NCBI GenBank assembly: GCA_001602885.1
Contig: LUZH01000039.1
Coordinates: 1 to 6,176, forward strand
From: Bacteroidales bacterium Bact_16
GTDB taxonomy: Bacteria; Bacteroidota; Bacteroidia; Bacteroidales; UBA932
Length of the DNA: 6,176 nucleotides
Reading direction: 5' to 3'
The notes below the pieces were generated by a model. The model searched no databases and had not been told where the DNA came from. It worked only from the letters and a program-made list of their open reading frames with translations. A program made the translations under genes and the position numbers. Position 1 is the first letter of the stretch; each line of letters opens with the position of its first letter. This document shows positions 1 through 6,044 of the stretch, piece after piece.

Positions 1-917
1 CGGGCGATGCCCTGGAGGATGGGGCCGATGGCGTCGGCGTTGCCGAGGCGCTGGACCAGCTTGTAGGCGATGTTGCCCACCTCGAGGTTGGGGAACACGA
101 GGACGTTGGCGTTGCCGGCGATCTCGGAGCCGGGAGCCTTCTTCTGGCCCACGGACGGGACGAGGGCGGCGTCGGCCTGGAGCTCGCCGTCGATCTTGAG
201 GGCGGGATCCAGCTCCTTGGCGAGCGCGGTGGCCTCGACGACCTTGTCCACGACTTCGTGCTTGGCGGAGCCCTTCGTGGAGAAGGAGAGCATCGCCACG
301 CGCGGCTCGGCGAAGCCGGCCACGCTCCTGGCGGTCTGCGCCGTGCAGACGGCGATCTGCGCCAGCTGCTGGGCGTCCGGAGCCGGGGTCACGGCCACGT
401 CGCCGATCACGAGCACGCCGTTCTCGCCGTACTGCGGGGTCTGGGTGACCATCAGCATCGCGCCGCTCACGCAGGTGATGCCGGGGGCGCACTTGATGAT
501 CTGCAGGGCCGGGCGGAGCGTCTCGCCGGTGGTGGAGAGGGCGCCGCTGATCTGGCCGTCGGCGTCGCCGCTCTTGATGATCAGGCAGCCGAAGTAGAGC
601 GGGTCGAGGACGGTCTTGCGGGCCACCTCGAGGGTCATGCCCTTCTTCTGGCGGAGCTGGAAGAGGAGCTGGGCGTATTCTTCGGTCTTGTCGCTGGTCT
701 CCGGGTCGATGATGGTGGCCTGGTCGATATGCTTGAGGCCCAGCTGGGCGGCATAGGCAAGGACTTTCTCACGGTTGCCGATCAGGATGATGTCGGCGAG
801 ACCGTCGGCAATGGCGCGGTCGGCCGCCGTGATGGTGCGCTCCTCGAAGGATTCCGGGAGCACGATGCGCTGCCTGTTGGACTTGGCGCGCGCAACAATC
901 TGGTCAATAAGGGACAT
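1..917 (-). CDS. pta: Phosphate acetyltransferase (Pta), 3' end cut by the window edge
   Basis: Interconverts acetyl-CoA plus phosphate with acetyl phosphate plus CoA in the cytoplasm; in fermenting bacteria it feeds AckA for ATP formation. The window holds 305 full codons of a protein that in this short, single-domain class is usually about 330-340 residues, so only the C-terminus is missing. Family signatures visible are [12 protein letters not shown] (about 116-127), [10 protein letters not shown] (133-142), [10 protein letters not shown] (211-220), DGELQADAA (253-261), [15 protein letters not shown] (272-286) and [11 protein letters not shown] (291-301), ending near GPILQG. The catalytic Ser-Arg loop that follows this point in the family lies outside the window and cannot be checked. 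The start MSLIDQIV is chosen because the ATG lies 5 bases after the ackA stop and begins the normal Pta N-terminus. There is no Shine-Dalgarno, only an A-rich leader overlapping the ackA end, so co-transcription and possibly coupled translation with ackA are inferred. No long N-terminal DRTGG or AAA-like domain is present. Confidence 0.97.
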   Translation of the reverse strand, partial: MSLIDQIVARAKSNRQRIVLPESFEERTITAADRAIADGLADIILIGNREKVLAYAAQLGLKHIDQATIIDPETSDKTEEYAQLLFQLRQKKGMTLEVARKTVLDPLYFGCLIIKSGDADGQISGALSTTGETLRPALQIIKCAPGITCVSGAMLMVTQTPQYGENGVLVIGDVAVTPAPDAQQLAQIAVCTAQTARSVAGFAEPRVAMLSFSTKGSAKHEVVDKVVEATALAKELDPALKIDGELQADAALVPSVGQKKAPGSEIAGNANVLVFPNLEVGNIAYKLVQRLGNADAIGPILQGIA

Positions 918-922
918 ATCGT

Positions 923-2140
923 TTAGTTTTCTAATTCGGAGACAAGGTGCATCGTGTCGCGGGCGATCACCAGCTCTTCGTTGGTCGGGATGAGGGCCAC
1001 CTTGACGGTGGAATCCGGGGCGGAGATGATGGTCTCGGCGCTGCGGGCGGCGTCGTTGGCGTCGACGTCGATCTTGACACCCATGTAGGAGAGGTTGTCG
1101 CAGATGTGGCGGCGCAGGCGCGGGTTGTTCTCGCCGATGCCGGCGGTGAAGACGATGAGGTCCACGCCGTTCATCTCGGCGATGTAGGCGCCCACGTTCT
1201 TGATGGTGTCGTAGGTCAGCTTCTTGAGCACGATCTTGGCGCGGACGTCGCCGGCCTTGGCGGCCGCGTCCATGTCGCGCAGGTCGGAGCTCTTGCCGGA
1301 CAGGCCGAGGAAGCCGCTCTTCTTGTTCATGATGGTCGTCATCTCGTCCGGCGTGAGGTTTTCCTTCTTCATCAGGTACGGGATGATGTTGGCGTCGATG
1401 TTGCCGCAGCGGGTGCCCATGATCATGCCCTCGAGCGGGGTGAAGCCCATCGAGGTGTCCACGACCTTGCCGTCGCGGATGGCGGTCACGGAGCTGCCGT
1501 TGCCGAGGTGGCAGGTGATGATCTTGGAGTGCGCCAGGTCCAGGCCGGCGAGCTTGGCGCCGCGCTGGGACACATATTGGTGCGAGGTGCCGTGGGCGCC
1601 GTAGCGGCGCACGCGGTATTTCTCGTAGTACTCATAGGGAAGGGCGTACATATAGGCGTACGGCTCCATCGTCTGGTGGAAGGCCGTATCGAAGGTCACG
1701 ACCTGCGGGACGTCCGGCAGGACGTGCGAGATGGCGTGGATGCCGAGCAGGTGGGCCGGGTTGTGCAGCGGGGCGAAGTCGCAGCAGATCTCGATCTTCT
1801 TGAGGACGTCGTCGTTGACGATCGTGCTCCCGGAGAAGAAATCCGCGCCCTGCACGATGCGGTGGCCGACGGCCTCGATGTCGTCGAAGCTGGACAGCAC
1901 GCCGTGGTCCGGATCCACGAGGGCGTCGAGCACGAGTTTCATGCCGACTTTGTGGTCGGGAATCGGGAGGGTGACGGTGTAGGGGTCTTTGCCGGTGGGT
2001 TTGTGGGTGAGGCAGCCGTCGGGCAGGCCGATCTTTTCGACGAGGCCCTTGGCCAGCAGATCATATACGTCGTCGTTCTTCATGTCGAGAAGCTGGTACT
2101 TCACCGAAGAACTTCCGCAGTTGATTACAAGGATAATCAT
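923..2140 (-). CDS. ackA: Acetate kinase (AckA)
   Basis: Transfers phosphate from acetyl phosphate to ADP, giving acetate and ATP; a cytoplasmic enzyme of the ASKHA (acetate kinase/sugar kinase/Hsc70/actin) fold. The 405 residues match the usual length of about 400. Visible motifs are NCGSSSVKY at 7-15 (phosphate loop), VGHR with Arg94, the catalytic Asp151 in FDTAFHQT, His183 in [19 protein letters not shown] at 211-218, the Arg244 region MGTRCGNID, the adenosine-site motif FTAGIGEN at 331-338, and Glu388 in IPTNEE. These correspond to Arg91, Asp148, His180, Arg241 and Glu384 of the well-studied Methanosarcina enzyme, so the active site looks intact. The start is the ATG at 2140 because the phosphate loop begins at residue 7 and a promoter lies just upstream. 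It is the first gene of an ackA-pta pair and diverges from the comEC-like gene. Confidence 0.98.
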   Translation of the reverse strand: MIILVINCGSSSVKYQLLDMKNDDVYDLLAKGLVEKIGLPDGCLTHKPTGKDPYTVTLPIPDHKVGMKLVLDALVDPDHGVLSSFDDIEAVGHRIVQGADFFSGSTIVNDDVLKKIEICCDFAPLHNPAHLLGIHAISHVLPDVPQVVTFDTAFHQTMEPYAYMYALPYEYYEKYRVRRYGAHGTSHQYVSQRGAKLAGLDLAHSKIITCHLGNGSSVTAIRDGKVVDTSMGFTPLEGMIMGTRCGNIDANIIPYLMKKENLTPDEMTTIMNKKSGFLGLSGKSSDLRDMDAAAKAGDVRAKIVLKKLTYDTIKNVGAYIAEMNGVDLIVFTAGIGENNPRLRRHICDNLSYMGVKIDVDANDAARSAETIISAPDSTVKVALIPTNEELVIARDTMHLVSELEN

Positions 2141-2169
2141 ATGTCAAATTAAAGGTTCCAAAAATCGCG

Positions 2170-2201
2170 CAAATTTACGAAATATTGCGTATTTTGCCAA
2201 A
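2170..2201 (-). promoter_or_regulatory. Bacteroidota-type promoter of ackA-pta
   Basis: Read on the minus strand, a TTTG element (2201-2198) is followed after a 20-base spacer by TAAATTTG (2177-2170), which fits the Bacteroidota -7 consensus TAnnTTTG. The TTTG / 19-21 bp / TAnnTTTG arrangement is that known for the primary sigma factor of Bacteroides. The -7 box ends 29 bases upstream of the ackA start, so transcription would begin near 2164 and give a leader of roughly 20-25 bases. This is the only promoter in the window in which both elements match well. Confidence 0.75.
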
Positions 2202-2213
2202 AATCTGATTGAA

Positions 2214-3278
2214 ATGGCCGGGGAGCAAGACATCGTGGCGGTTTCAATCCCTTTTTCAGCAGGAGTGGTGATGGCGGCCTTGTTGCCGCCTGGGAGCGAC
2301 GCGCTTTTCTGGGCCGGAGCGGGGGCTTGTCTCGCTGCCGGCGGGCTGTTCGTGGCCGCCGCCGGACGGGGGCCGCGCACCCCCTGCCTGCTGGCGCTTT
2401 TCTGGGTGCTCGGCGTGCTCTGCCGGGTCACCGCCGGGCTGGCGCCGGCGCCGGCAGGCCCGTGGGCGCCCGCGGAGCGGGCCCTCGACGGGCTGCTGCG
2501 CGCCATCGACGCGGCGGACTTCCCCCACGCAGACACGGCGGCCCTGCTCAAGGCGCTGCTGGCCGGCCGGCGCGAGAGCCTCGACAGCGCCACCGTGGCG
2601 GCCTTCCGCGCCGCAGGCGCCTCCCACATCCTGGCCCTGTCGGGCCTGCACCTGGGCATCCTCTACGGCATCCTGCAGGCCGCGCTGGCCTGGATGGGAC
2701 GCAGCCGTGCGGCCGTCGCCGCGCGCAGCGTCCTGTCGGTCGGCGCGGCCGCCTTCTTCCTGCTGATGACCGGCGCCGCCCCTTCGCTCGTCCGCGCTTT
2801 CCTGTTCATCTGCCTCAACGAGCTTTCCCGGCTCCTGCCGGGGCGCCGGCGCCACCTGACGGCCATTTTCTTCGCCGCGCTCACCATCCAGCTGGCCGTC
2901 TCGCCGGGCGTGGTCACGAGCCTGGGCTTCCAGCTCTCCTACCTCGCGCTGCTCGGCATCGTGCTGGTCTTCCCGCGGCTCGAGGCCTGGTACCCGGCCG
3001 CCCGCCGCGCCGACCCGCTCCGGCGCCTCTGGAGCGCGATGGCGCTCACGCTCTCCTGCCAGGTCTTCACCGCCCCGCTCGTCTGGCTGCGCTTCCGGAC
3101 CTTCCCCCGCTTCTTCCTGCTCACCAACCTGGGCGCGCTGCCCCTGACCTCGGCGTTCATCCTCTGCGCCCTCCCCGCGCTGCTGCCGGGCAGCCCGGAA
3201 TGCATAAAAAACCTGGCCGATGCGGTCGGCCAGGCTCTTATGGAATTTCTGGAAACGCTTGCTGCCCTGTCTATCTGA
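2214..3278 (+). CDS. Short ComEC/Rec2-family membrane protein (competence domain only)
   Basis: A polytopic inner-membrane protein of the ComEC/Rec2 family, whose full-length members form the channel for single-stranded DNA uptake in natural transformation. The diagnostic motif GASHILALSGLHLGI is at 135-149, with TGAAPSLVRA around 186-195 and LGFQLSYLALLGI around 237-249. Several hydrophobic stretches (about 9-50, 58-75, 138-160, 165-187, 215-230, 236-253, 283-300, 311-333) suggest a multi-pass protein. At 354 residues it is far shorter than typical ComEC (about 650-800). After two N-terminal hydrophobic segments it goes almost directly to the core, without room for the DUF4131/OB-type domain, and no metallo-beta-lactamase domain follows. 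The ATG at 2214 is chosen because the frame upstream of it runs antisense through ackA and has no protein-like character. The 3' end overlaps the convergent lipoprotein gene by 8 bp and contains that gene's terminator. It may be a reduced but working form, or a remnant that has lost its 3' half. Family confidence is high; function is uncertain. Confidence 0.87.
   Translation: MAGEQDIVAVSIPFSAGVVMAALLPPGSDALFWAGAGACLAAGGLFVAAAGRGPRTPCLLALFWVLGVLCRVTAGLAPAPAGPWAPAERALDGLLRAIDAADFPHADTAALLKALLAGRRESLDSATVAAFRAAGASHILALSGLHLGILYGILQAALAWMGRSRAAVAARSVLSVGAAAFFLLMTGAAPSLVRAFLFICLNELSRLLPGRRRHLTAIFFAALTIQLAVSPGVVTSLGFQLSYLALLGIVLVFPRLEAWYPAARRADPLRRLWSAMALTLSCQVFTAPLVWLRFRTFPRFFLLTNLGALPLTSAFILCALPALLPGSPECIKNLADAVGQALMEFLETLAALSI
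3206..3234 (-). terminator. Rho-independent terminator of the FISUMP lipoprotein gene, inside comEC
   Basis: The plus strand shows CCTGGCCGA (3212-3220), a 5-base loop, then TCGGCCAGG (3226-3234): a perfect 9-bp stem with 7 G-C pairs. Six A residues (3206-3211) precede it, so on the minus strand the hairpin is followed by TTTTTT, the classic intrinsic terminator form. It begins 36 bases past the stop of the minus-strand lipoprotein gene. No T-run follows on the plus strand, so it would not terminate comEC. It lies within codons 331-341 of the comEC-like frame. Confidence 0.85.
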
Positions 3279-4275
3279 CACAGCGCACGGAGGCGCCGAA
3301 ATCGGTCTTGGACATGCGGCCGCGGTAGACGACATCGCGGGCTTCGTAAAGATAGCGGGCGACCGCCAGGTCGCCATCCTGGTCGGAAGTCCAGAAGGCG
3401 GCGTAGGAATAGAGTCCGTTGAAGCCGTGCGTGCCGTTGCCGACATTGACATAGCCCACCGGCATGGCGGAGAAATGCAGCTTGTCGGTGACGGTGACCT
3501 CCCGCCAGTATTCCCACATCCGGATGCCGTTGAAGTAGAGGTTGGCCATCAGGTCGCCTGCCAGGCCGGGGATGTCCTTGCCGGCTTCGGCGCCCTCCTT
3601 GAGGGCCGTCCAGTCGGCGTCGGTCGGCAGGCGCCAGCCCTCCGGGCAGGCCGTCTGCGCCTGCTCCCAGGTGTAGTACTGGCCGAAGACGTCGGCCATC
3701 TCCGGGGCGTTCCAGTAGGAACAGCCGGATCCGGTCCATGCGAGGTTGTGGCGCATCCAGTCGAGCGCACCGATATGGACGAAGGCATAGGACTTGCCGT
3801 CGCGGGCGTCCTTGAAGGTGCCGGCGCTGGATTCGTTGTCGAAACCGGTGATCGAGCCCTTGCCGTCGAGGCCGGGGCTGACGACCGTGAAGGTGGCCTT
3901 GGCGGACGATCCGGAATAGCCGGAGTCTTTCGGGGTGAAAGTCGTCAGCGTCAGCGACTGGGTCGACAGCTCCTCACCGACCGTGAAAGTATAGTAGCGC
4001 TTGCGGACGGTGCCGTCGACAGCGACGACCGTGTCGCGCTTGGAAGTGAGGGGGTCCGTGAAATAGTAGCCGACCGTGTAGCCCTCCGGGCAGGACTGCG
4101 TCATCAGCGTATCGATCATGAATGTCTTGGAGTCTCCGGGCCGGACGAAGGTCGGCATGCTCAGGCTGAACGAACCGTCAAGGGACTTGAGGTTCGTATT
4201 ATCTTCCTTCTTGCATCCCCCGGCCACCGCGAGGACGGCGACGAGGGCGGGTAGAAACCATCTGTTCATCTTCAT
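3271..4275 (-). CDS. FISUMP-domain lipoprotein, probably surface exposed
   Basis: A 334-residue secreted lipoprotein of unknown role. The start at 4275 (MKMNRWFL) gives a compact signal peptide ending in the lipobox AGGC, with Cys21 as the lipidated residue. ATG at 4269 is equally possible. ATGs at 4290 and 4311 would add residues before the signal peptide, and the latter lies upstream of the likely promoter. Directly after Cys21 comes KKED, resembling the acidic lipoprotein export signal that sends Bacteroidota lipoproteins to the outer face. Residues about 30-125 look like a beta-rich, Ig-like domain. Residues about 139-334 match the FISUMP family (Fibrobacter succinogenes major paralogous domain): DGKSYAFVHIGALDWMRHNL, GQYYTWEQAQTACPEGWRLP, AAFWTSDQDGD and the ending FGASVRCVR. 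Paired cysteines in CPEGW and RCVR are typical. The family is common in Bacteroidota cell-surface proteins but has no settled biochemical function. The gene diverges from apbE and converges with comEC, and has its own terminator, so it is probably a single-gene unit. Confidence 0.9.
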   Translation of the reverse strand: MKMNRWFLPALVAVLAVAGGCKKEDNTNLKSLDGSFSLSMPTFVRPGDSKTFMIDTLMTQSCPEGYTVGYYFTDPLTSKRDTVVAVDGTVRKRYYTFTVGEELSTQSLTLTTFTPKDSGYSGSSAKATFTVVSPGLDGKGSITGFDNESSAGTFKDARDGKSYAFVHIGALDWMRHNLAWTGSGCSYWNAPEMADVFGQYYTWEQAQTACPEGWRLPTDADWTALKEGAEAGKDIPGLAGDLMANLYFNGIRMWEYWREVTVTDKLHFSAMPVGYVNVGNGTHGFNGLYSYAAFWTSDQDGDLAVARYLYEARDVVYRGRMSKTDFGASVRCVR

Positions 4276-4293
4276 ACTTTCTCTGCTCATACA

Positions 4294-4303
4294 ATTTGCA
4301 AAT
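4294..4303. repeat. Perfect 10-bp palindrome in the divergent apbE / lipoprotein gap
   Basis: ATTTGCAAAT is its own reverse complement. It lies in the 83-base AT-rich gap between the two divergent starts and overlaps the candidate -7 box of the lipoprotein gene. A related imperfect element, TTTGTGCAAA, lies at 4334-4343 beside the apbE promoter. They could be operator half-sites or simply a by-product of promoter elements facing both ways. Confidence 0.4.
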
Positions 4304-4306
4304 ATG
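4299..4306 (-). promoter_or_regulatory. Possible -7 box of the FISUMP lipoprotein gene
   Basis: The minus strand reads CATATTTG here, matching TAnnTTTG at five of the six fixed positions. It ends 23 bases before the chosen start at 4275, similar to the spacing at the other genes in this window. No TTTG lies 19-21 bases further upstream, so the call rests on one element and its position only. Confidence 0.35.
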
Positions 4307-4329
4307 CGCAAAATTGCGCGAAAAACCGC

Positions 4330-4337
4330 TAACTTTG
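4330..4337 (+). promoter_or_regulatory. Candidate -7 box of apbE
   Basis: TAACTTTG fits TAnnTTTG exactly and ends 21 bases before the apbE ATG at 4359, giving a leader of about 15 bases. The expected TTTG 19-21 bases upstream is absent; the nearest is at 4295-4298, about 31 bases away. A second near-match, ATACTTTG, occurs at 4343-4350 but is too close to the start codon. Confidence 0.5.
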
Positions 4338-4358
4338 TGCAAATACTTTGCCGAACCG

Positions 4359-5330
4359 ATGAAACACCGCATCTTTTTTCCCATCCTCCTGACCGTCTGC
4401 GTATTCGCCGGTTGCCGGCAGACGCCCTACGCCACCTTCTCGGGCTACGCCCAGGGCGGCGTCTACACCGTCAAGGCCGACCTGACGGGCGTTTCCGCCC
4501 CCGCGGAGGAGATCCAGAAGCACATCGACGCCCTGCTCGATTCGATCGATTTCAGCCTGTCCGGCTACAACAGGAATTCCCTGCTCACGCAGTACAACCA
4601 GGGCCGGGAGATCGTCCCCGACCGCTTCTTCACGGAAGTGCGCGCCCTGTCGGACAAATACCGCGCGCAGACCGGCGGCGCCTTCGACGCGGCCTCCGCC
4701 CCGCTCTTCGACATCTGGGGCTTCGGCTTCACCGCCGACAGCCTGCCCGACCCGCAGCGCGTGAGCGCGGCCCTGGCCGCCTGCCGCGAGGAGAAGGTGC
4801 TCAATTTCAACGCCATCGCGCAGGGCTACTCCTGCGACGTCGTGGCCGCCTATCTCCGCGGGCTCGGCGTGGTCAACATGCTCGTGGACATCGGCGAGAT
4901 CTACTGCGCCGGCGTCAACGCCCGGGGGCAGGGCTGGACCATCGGCGTGGACAACCCGGTCGACGGCAACGACACGCCCGGCAGCGACCTGCGCGGCATC
5001 TGGCAGTCGGACGGCGGCGCCTGCGGCATCGTGACCTCCGGCAACTACCGCAAGTTCTACGTCAAGGACGGCCGCAAATACGCCCACACCATCGACCCGC
5101 GCACCGGCTATCCGGTCACGCACGACCTGCTCAGCGCCACCGTCGTGGCGCCGACCGCGGCCGAGGCGGACGCCCTGGCCACGGCCTGCATGGTCCTCGG
5201 CCCGGACGGCGCCAAGTCGCTGATCGACGGGCGCCCGGAGCTGGAAGGCTACCTGATCTTCGCCGACGGGACCTGGATGTCCGAGGGCTTCCGCGCCCGG
5301 ACGCGGATGGCGGATATTCAGCAAAAATGA
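4359..5330 (+). CDS. apbE: FAD:protein FMN transferase, ApbE family lipoprotein
   Basis: Transfers FMN from FAD onto a threonine of target proteins such as NqrC or RnfG subunits of sodium-pumping complexes, acting outside the inner membrane. The 323-residue length is normal for the family. Residues 1-19 form a lipoprotein signal peptide with lipobox FAGC (Cys19). ApbE motifs follow in order: GGVYTVKADL (33-42), FSLSGYNRNSLLTQYN (65-80), FDAASAPLFDIWGFG (109-123), NAIAQGYSCDVVA (151-163), LVDIGEIYCAG (175-185), SGNYRKFYV (227-235), HTIDPRTGYPV (243-253) and ADALATACMVLG (270-281). Asp271 and Thr275 fit the conserved magnesium-site residues. DIGE lacks one glycine of the usual DIGGE or DIGGN loop. 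The start at 4359 places the signal peptide at the N-terminus; the frame upstream of it runs through the promoter region. No target protein is encoded in the window. The gene is followed after 33 bases by the DUF4290 gene with no terminator between them. Confidence 0.94.
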   Translation: MKHRIFFPILLTVCVFAGCRQTPYATFSGYAQGGVYTVKADLTGVSAPAEEIQKHIDALLDSIDFSLSGYNRNSLLTQYNQGREIVPDRFFTEVRALSDKYRAQTGGAFDAASAPLFDIWGFGFTADSLPDPQRVSAALAACREEKVLNFNAIAQGYSCDVVAAYLRGLGVVNMLVDIGEIYCAGVNARGQGWTIGVDNPVDGNDTPGSDLRGIWQSDGGACGIVTSGNYRKFYVKDGRKYAHTIDPRTGYPVTHDLLSATVVAPTAAEADALATACMVLGPDGAKSLIDGRPELEGYLIFADGTWMSEGFRARTRMADIQQK

Positions 5331-5331
5331 T

Positions 5332-5339
5332 TACCTTTG
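5332..5339 (+). promoter_or_regulatory. Candidate -7 box of the DUF4290 gene
   Basis: TACCTTTG matches TAnnTTTG exactly, begins one base after the apbE stop codon and ends 24 bases before the DUF4290 ATG at 5364. No good TTTG element is found 19-21 bases upstream, where the sequence is still apbE coding. It may give the DUF4290-ftsK pair its own start in addition to read-through from apbE. Confidence 0.5.
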
Positions 5340-5363
5340 TTGTTCACCGACATTTAAAACTAT

Positions 5364-6044
5364 ATGAATCTGAACGAAACCGAACATACCCTGGACTACA
5401 ACACCACCCGCGAGAAGCTCGCCATGCCTGAATACGGACGCAACGTCCTCAAGATGGTGGAGCAGCTCAAGGCCATCCCCGACAGGGACAAGCGCACCGA
5501 GCAGGCGCGCGCCGTCGTCAAGGTGATGGAGCTGCTCAACCCGCAGGTGCACAACCAGGACAACTACGACCACAAGCTCTGGGACCATCTCTACATGATC
5601 GCAGGCTACGACCTCGACGTGGATTCTCCTTATCCCTGCCCCGTGGAGGAGGAGTTCACGACGGCGCCCGTGCCCGTCCCGATGAAGGGCACGCGCATCC
5701 GCGCCTTCCACTATGGCCGCAACATCGAAAGCATCATCCAGCTGCTCTGCGAGCAGCCCGAGGGCGAGGTCAAGACGGAGATGATCCGCTCGCTCGCCAT
5801 CTACATGCGCACCCAATACCTCATCTGGAACAAGGACAGCGTGGCCGACGAGACCATCTTCGCCGACATCGAGAAGCTCTCCGAATACCGCCTGCGCGTC
5901 CCCGAGGGGCTGAGCCTGAGCAAGATCTCCGGCGACGCCAACTTCGCGCGCCCCGGCATGGGCATCAACGTCGGCCAGCCGGGCGGCCAGCGCAACCGCC
6001 AGCGCGGCAAGAACAACTACAAGCGTCCGTACAAGAAGAAATAA
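5364..6044 (+). CDS. DUF4290 family protein with a basic C-terminal tail
   Basis: A 226-residue cytoplasmic protein of the Bacteroidota-restricted DUF4290 family, whose function is unknown. There is no signal peptide or membrane segment. Family-like blocks are LDYNTTREKLAMPEYGRNVL (10-29), the helical stretch around RTEQARAVVKVMELLNP (44-60), KLWDHLYMIAGYDLDVDSPYP (71-91), and RAFHYGRNIESII (113-125). The last 17 residues contain nine Arg or Lys and follow a Gly- and Gln-rich linker, a composition seen in disordered nucleic-acid or ribosome-binding tails; that role is only an inference. The start at 5364 lies in an AT-rich leader without a Shine-Dalgarno and begins the conserved N-terminus after a few residues. 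The stop directly abuts the next ATG, so this gene and the FtsK-like gene are probably one transcript. Confidence 0.9.
   Translation: MNLNETEHTLDYNTTREKLAMPEYGRNVLKMVEQLKAIPDRDKRTEQARAVVKVMELLNPQVHNQDNYDHKLWDHLYMIAGYDLDVDSPYPCPVEEEFTTAPVPVPMKGTRIRAFHYGRNIESIIQLLCEQPEGEVKTEMIRSLAIYMRTQYLIWNKDSVADETIFADIEKLSEYRLRVPEGLSLSKISGDANFARPGMGINVGQPGGQRNRQRGKNNYKRPYKKK

Noticed and set aside
947..2152. A 401-codon plus-strand reading frame antisense to ackA
   Set aside because: The ackA frame on the other strand has every catalytic motif; this one is a Val/Gly/Ala/Asp-rich mirror translation produced by GC-rich codons.
1989..2213. An upstream extension of the comEC-like frame starting at 1989
   Set aside because: It would run 152 bases inside ackA in antisense and through its promoter; the added residues resemble no ComEC N-terminus.
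3212..3234. The hairpin acting as a terminator for comEC on the plus strand
   Set aside because: No T-run follows on the plus strand (CTCTTATGG), and it lies upstream of the comEC stop codon.
2256..3452. A 398-codon minus-strand frame antisense to the comEC-like gene
   Set aside because: Low-complexity, Arg/Gly/Glu/Gln-rich translation with no recognisable domain, running across two real genes; explained by high GC at third positions.
3279..3500. A frameshifted continuation of comEC past its stop
   Set aside because: None of the plus-strand frames here encode hydrophobic helices or ComEC motifs; the region is accounted for by the minus-strand FISUMP domain.
4329..5324. A 331-codon minus-strand frame antisense to apbE
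   Set aside because: Mirror translation rich in Val/Gly/Ala/Asp with no family signature; apbE accounts for the region fully.
4118..5431. A 437-codon plus-strand frame overlapping the lipoprotein gene, apbE and the DUF4290 start
   Set aside because: Mostly Arg/Pro/Ala-rich shadow of apbE in another frame; it spans both the divergent promoter gap and a second gene start.
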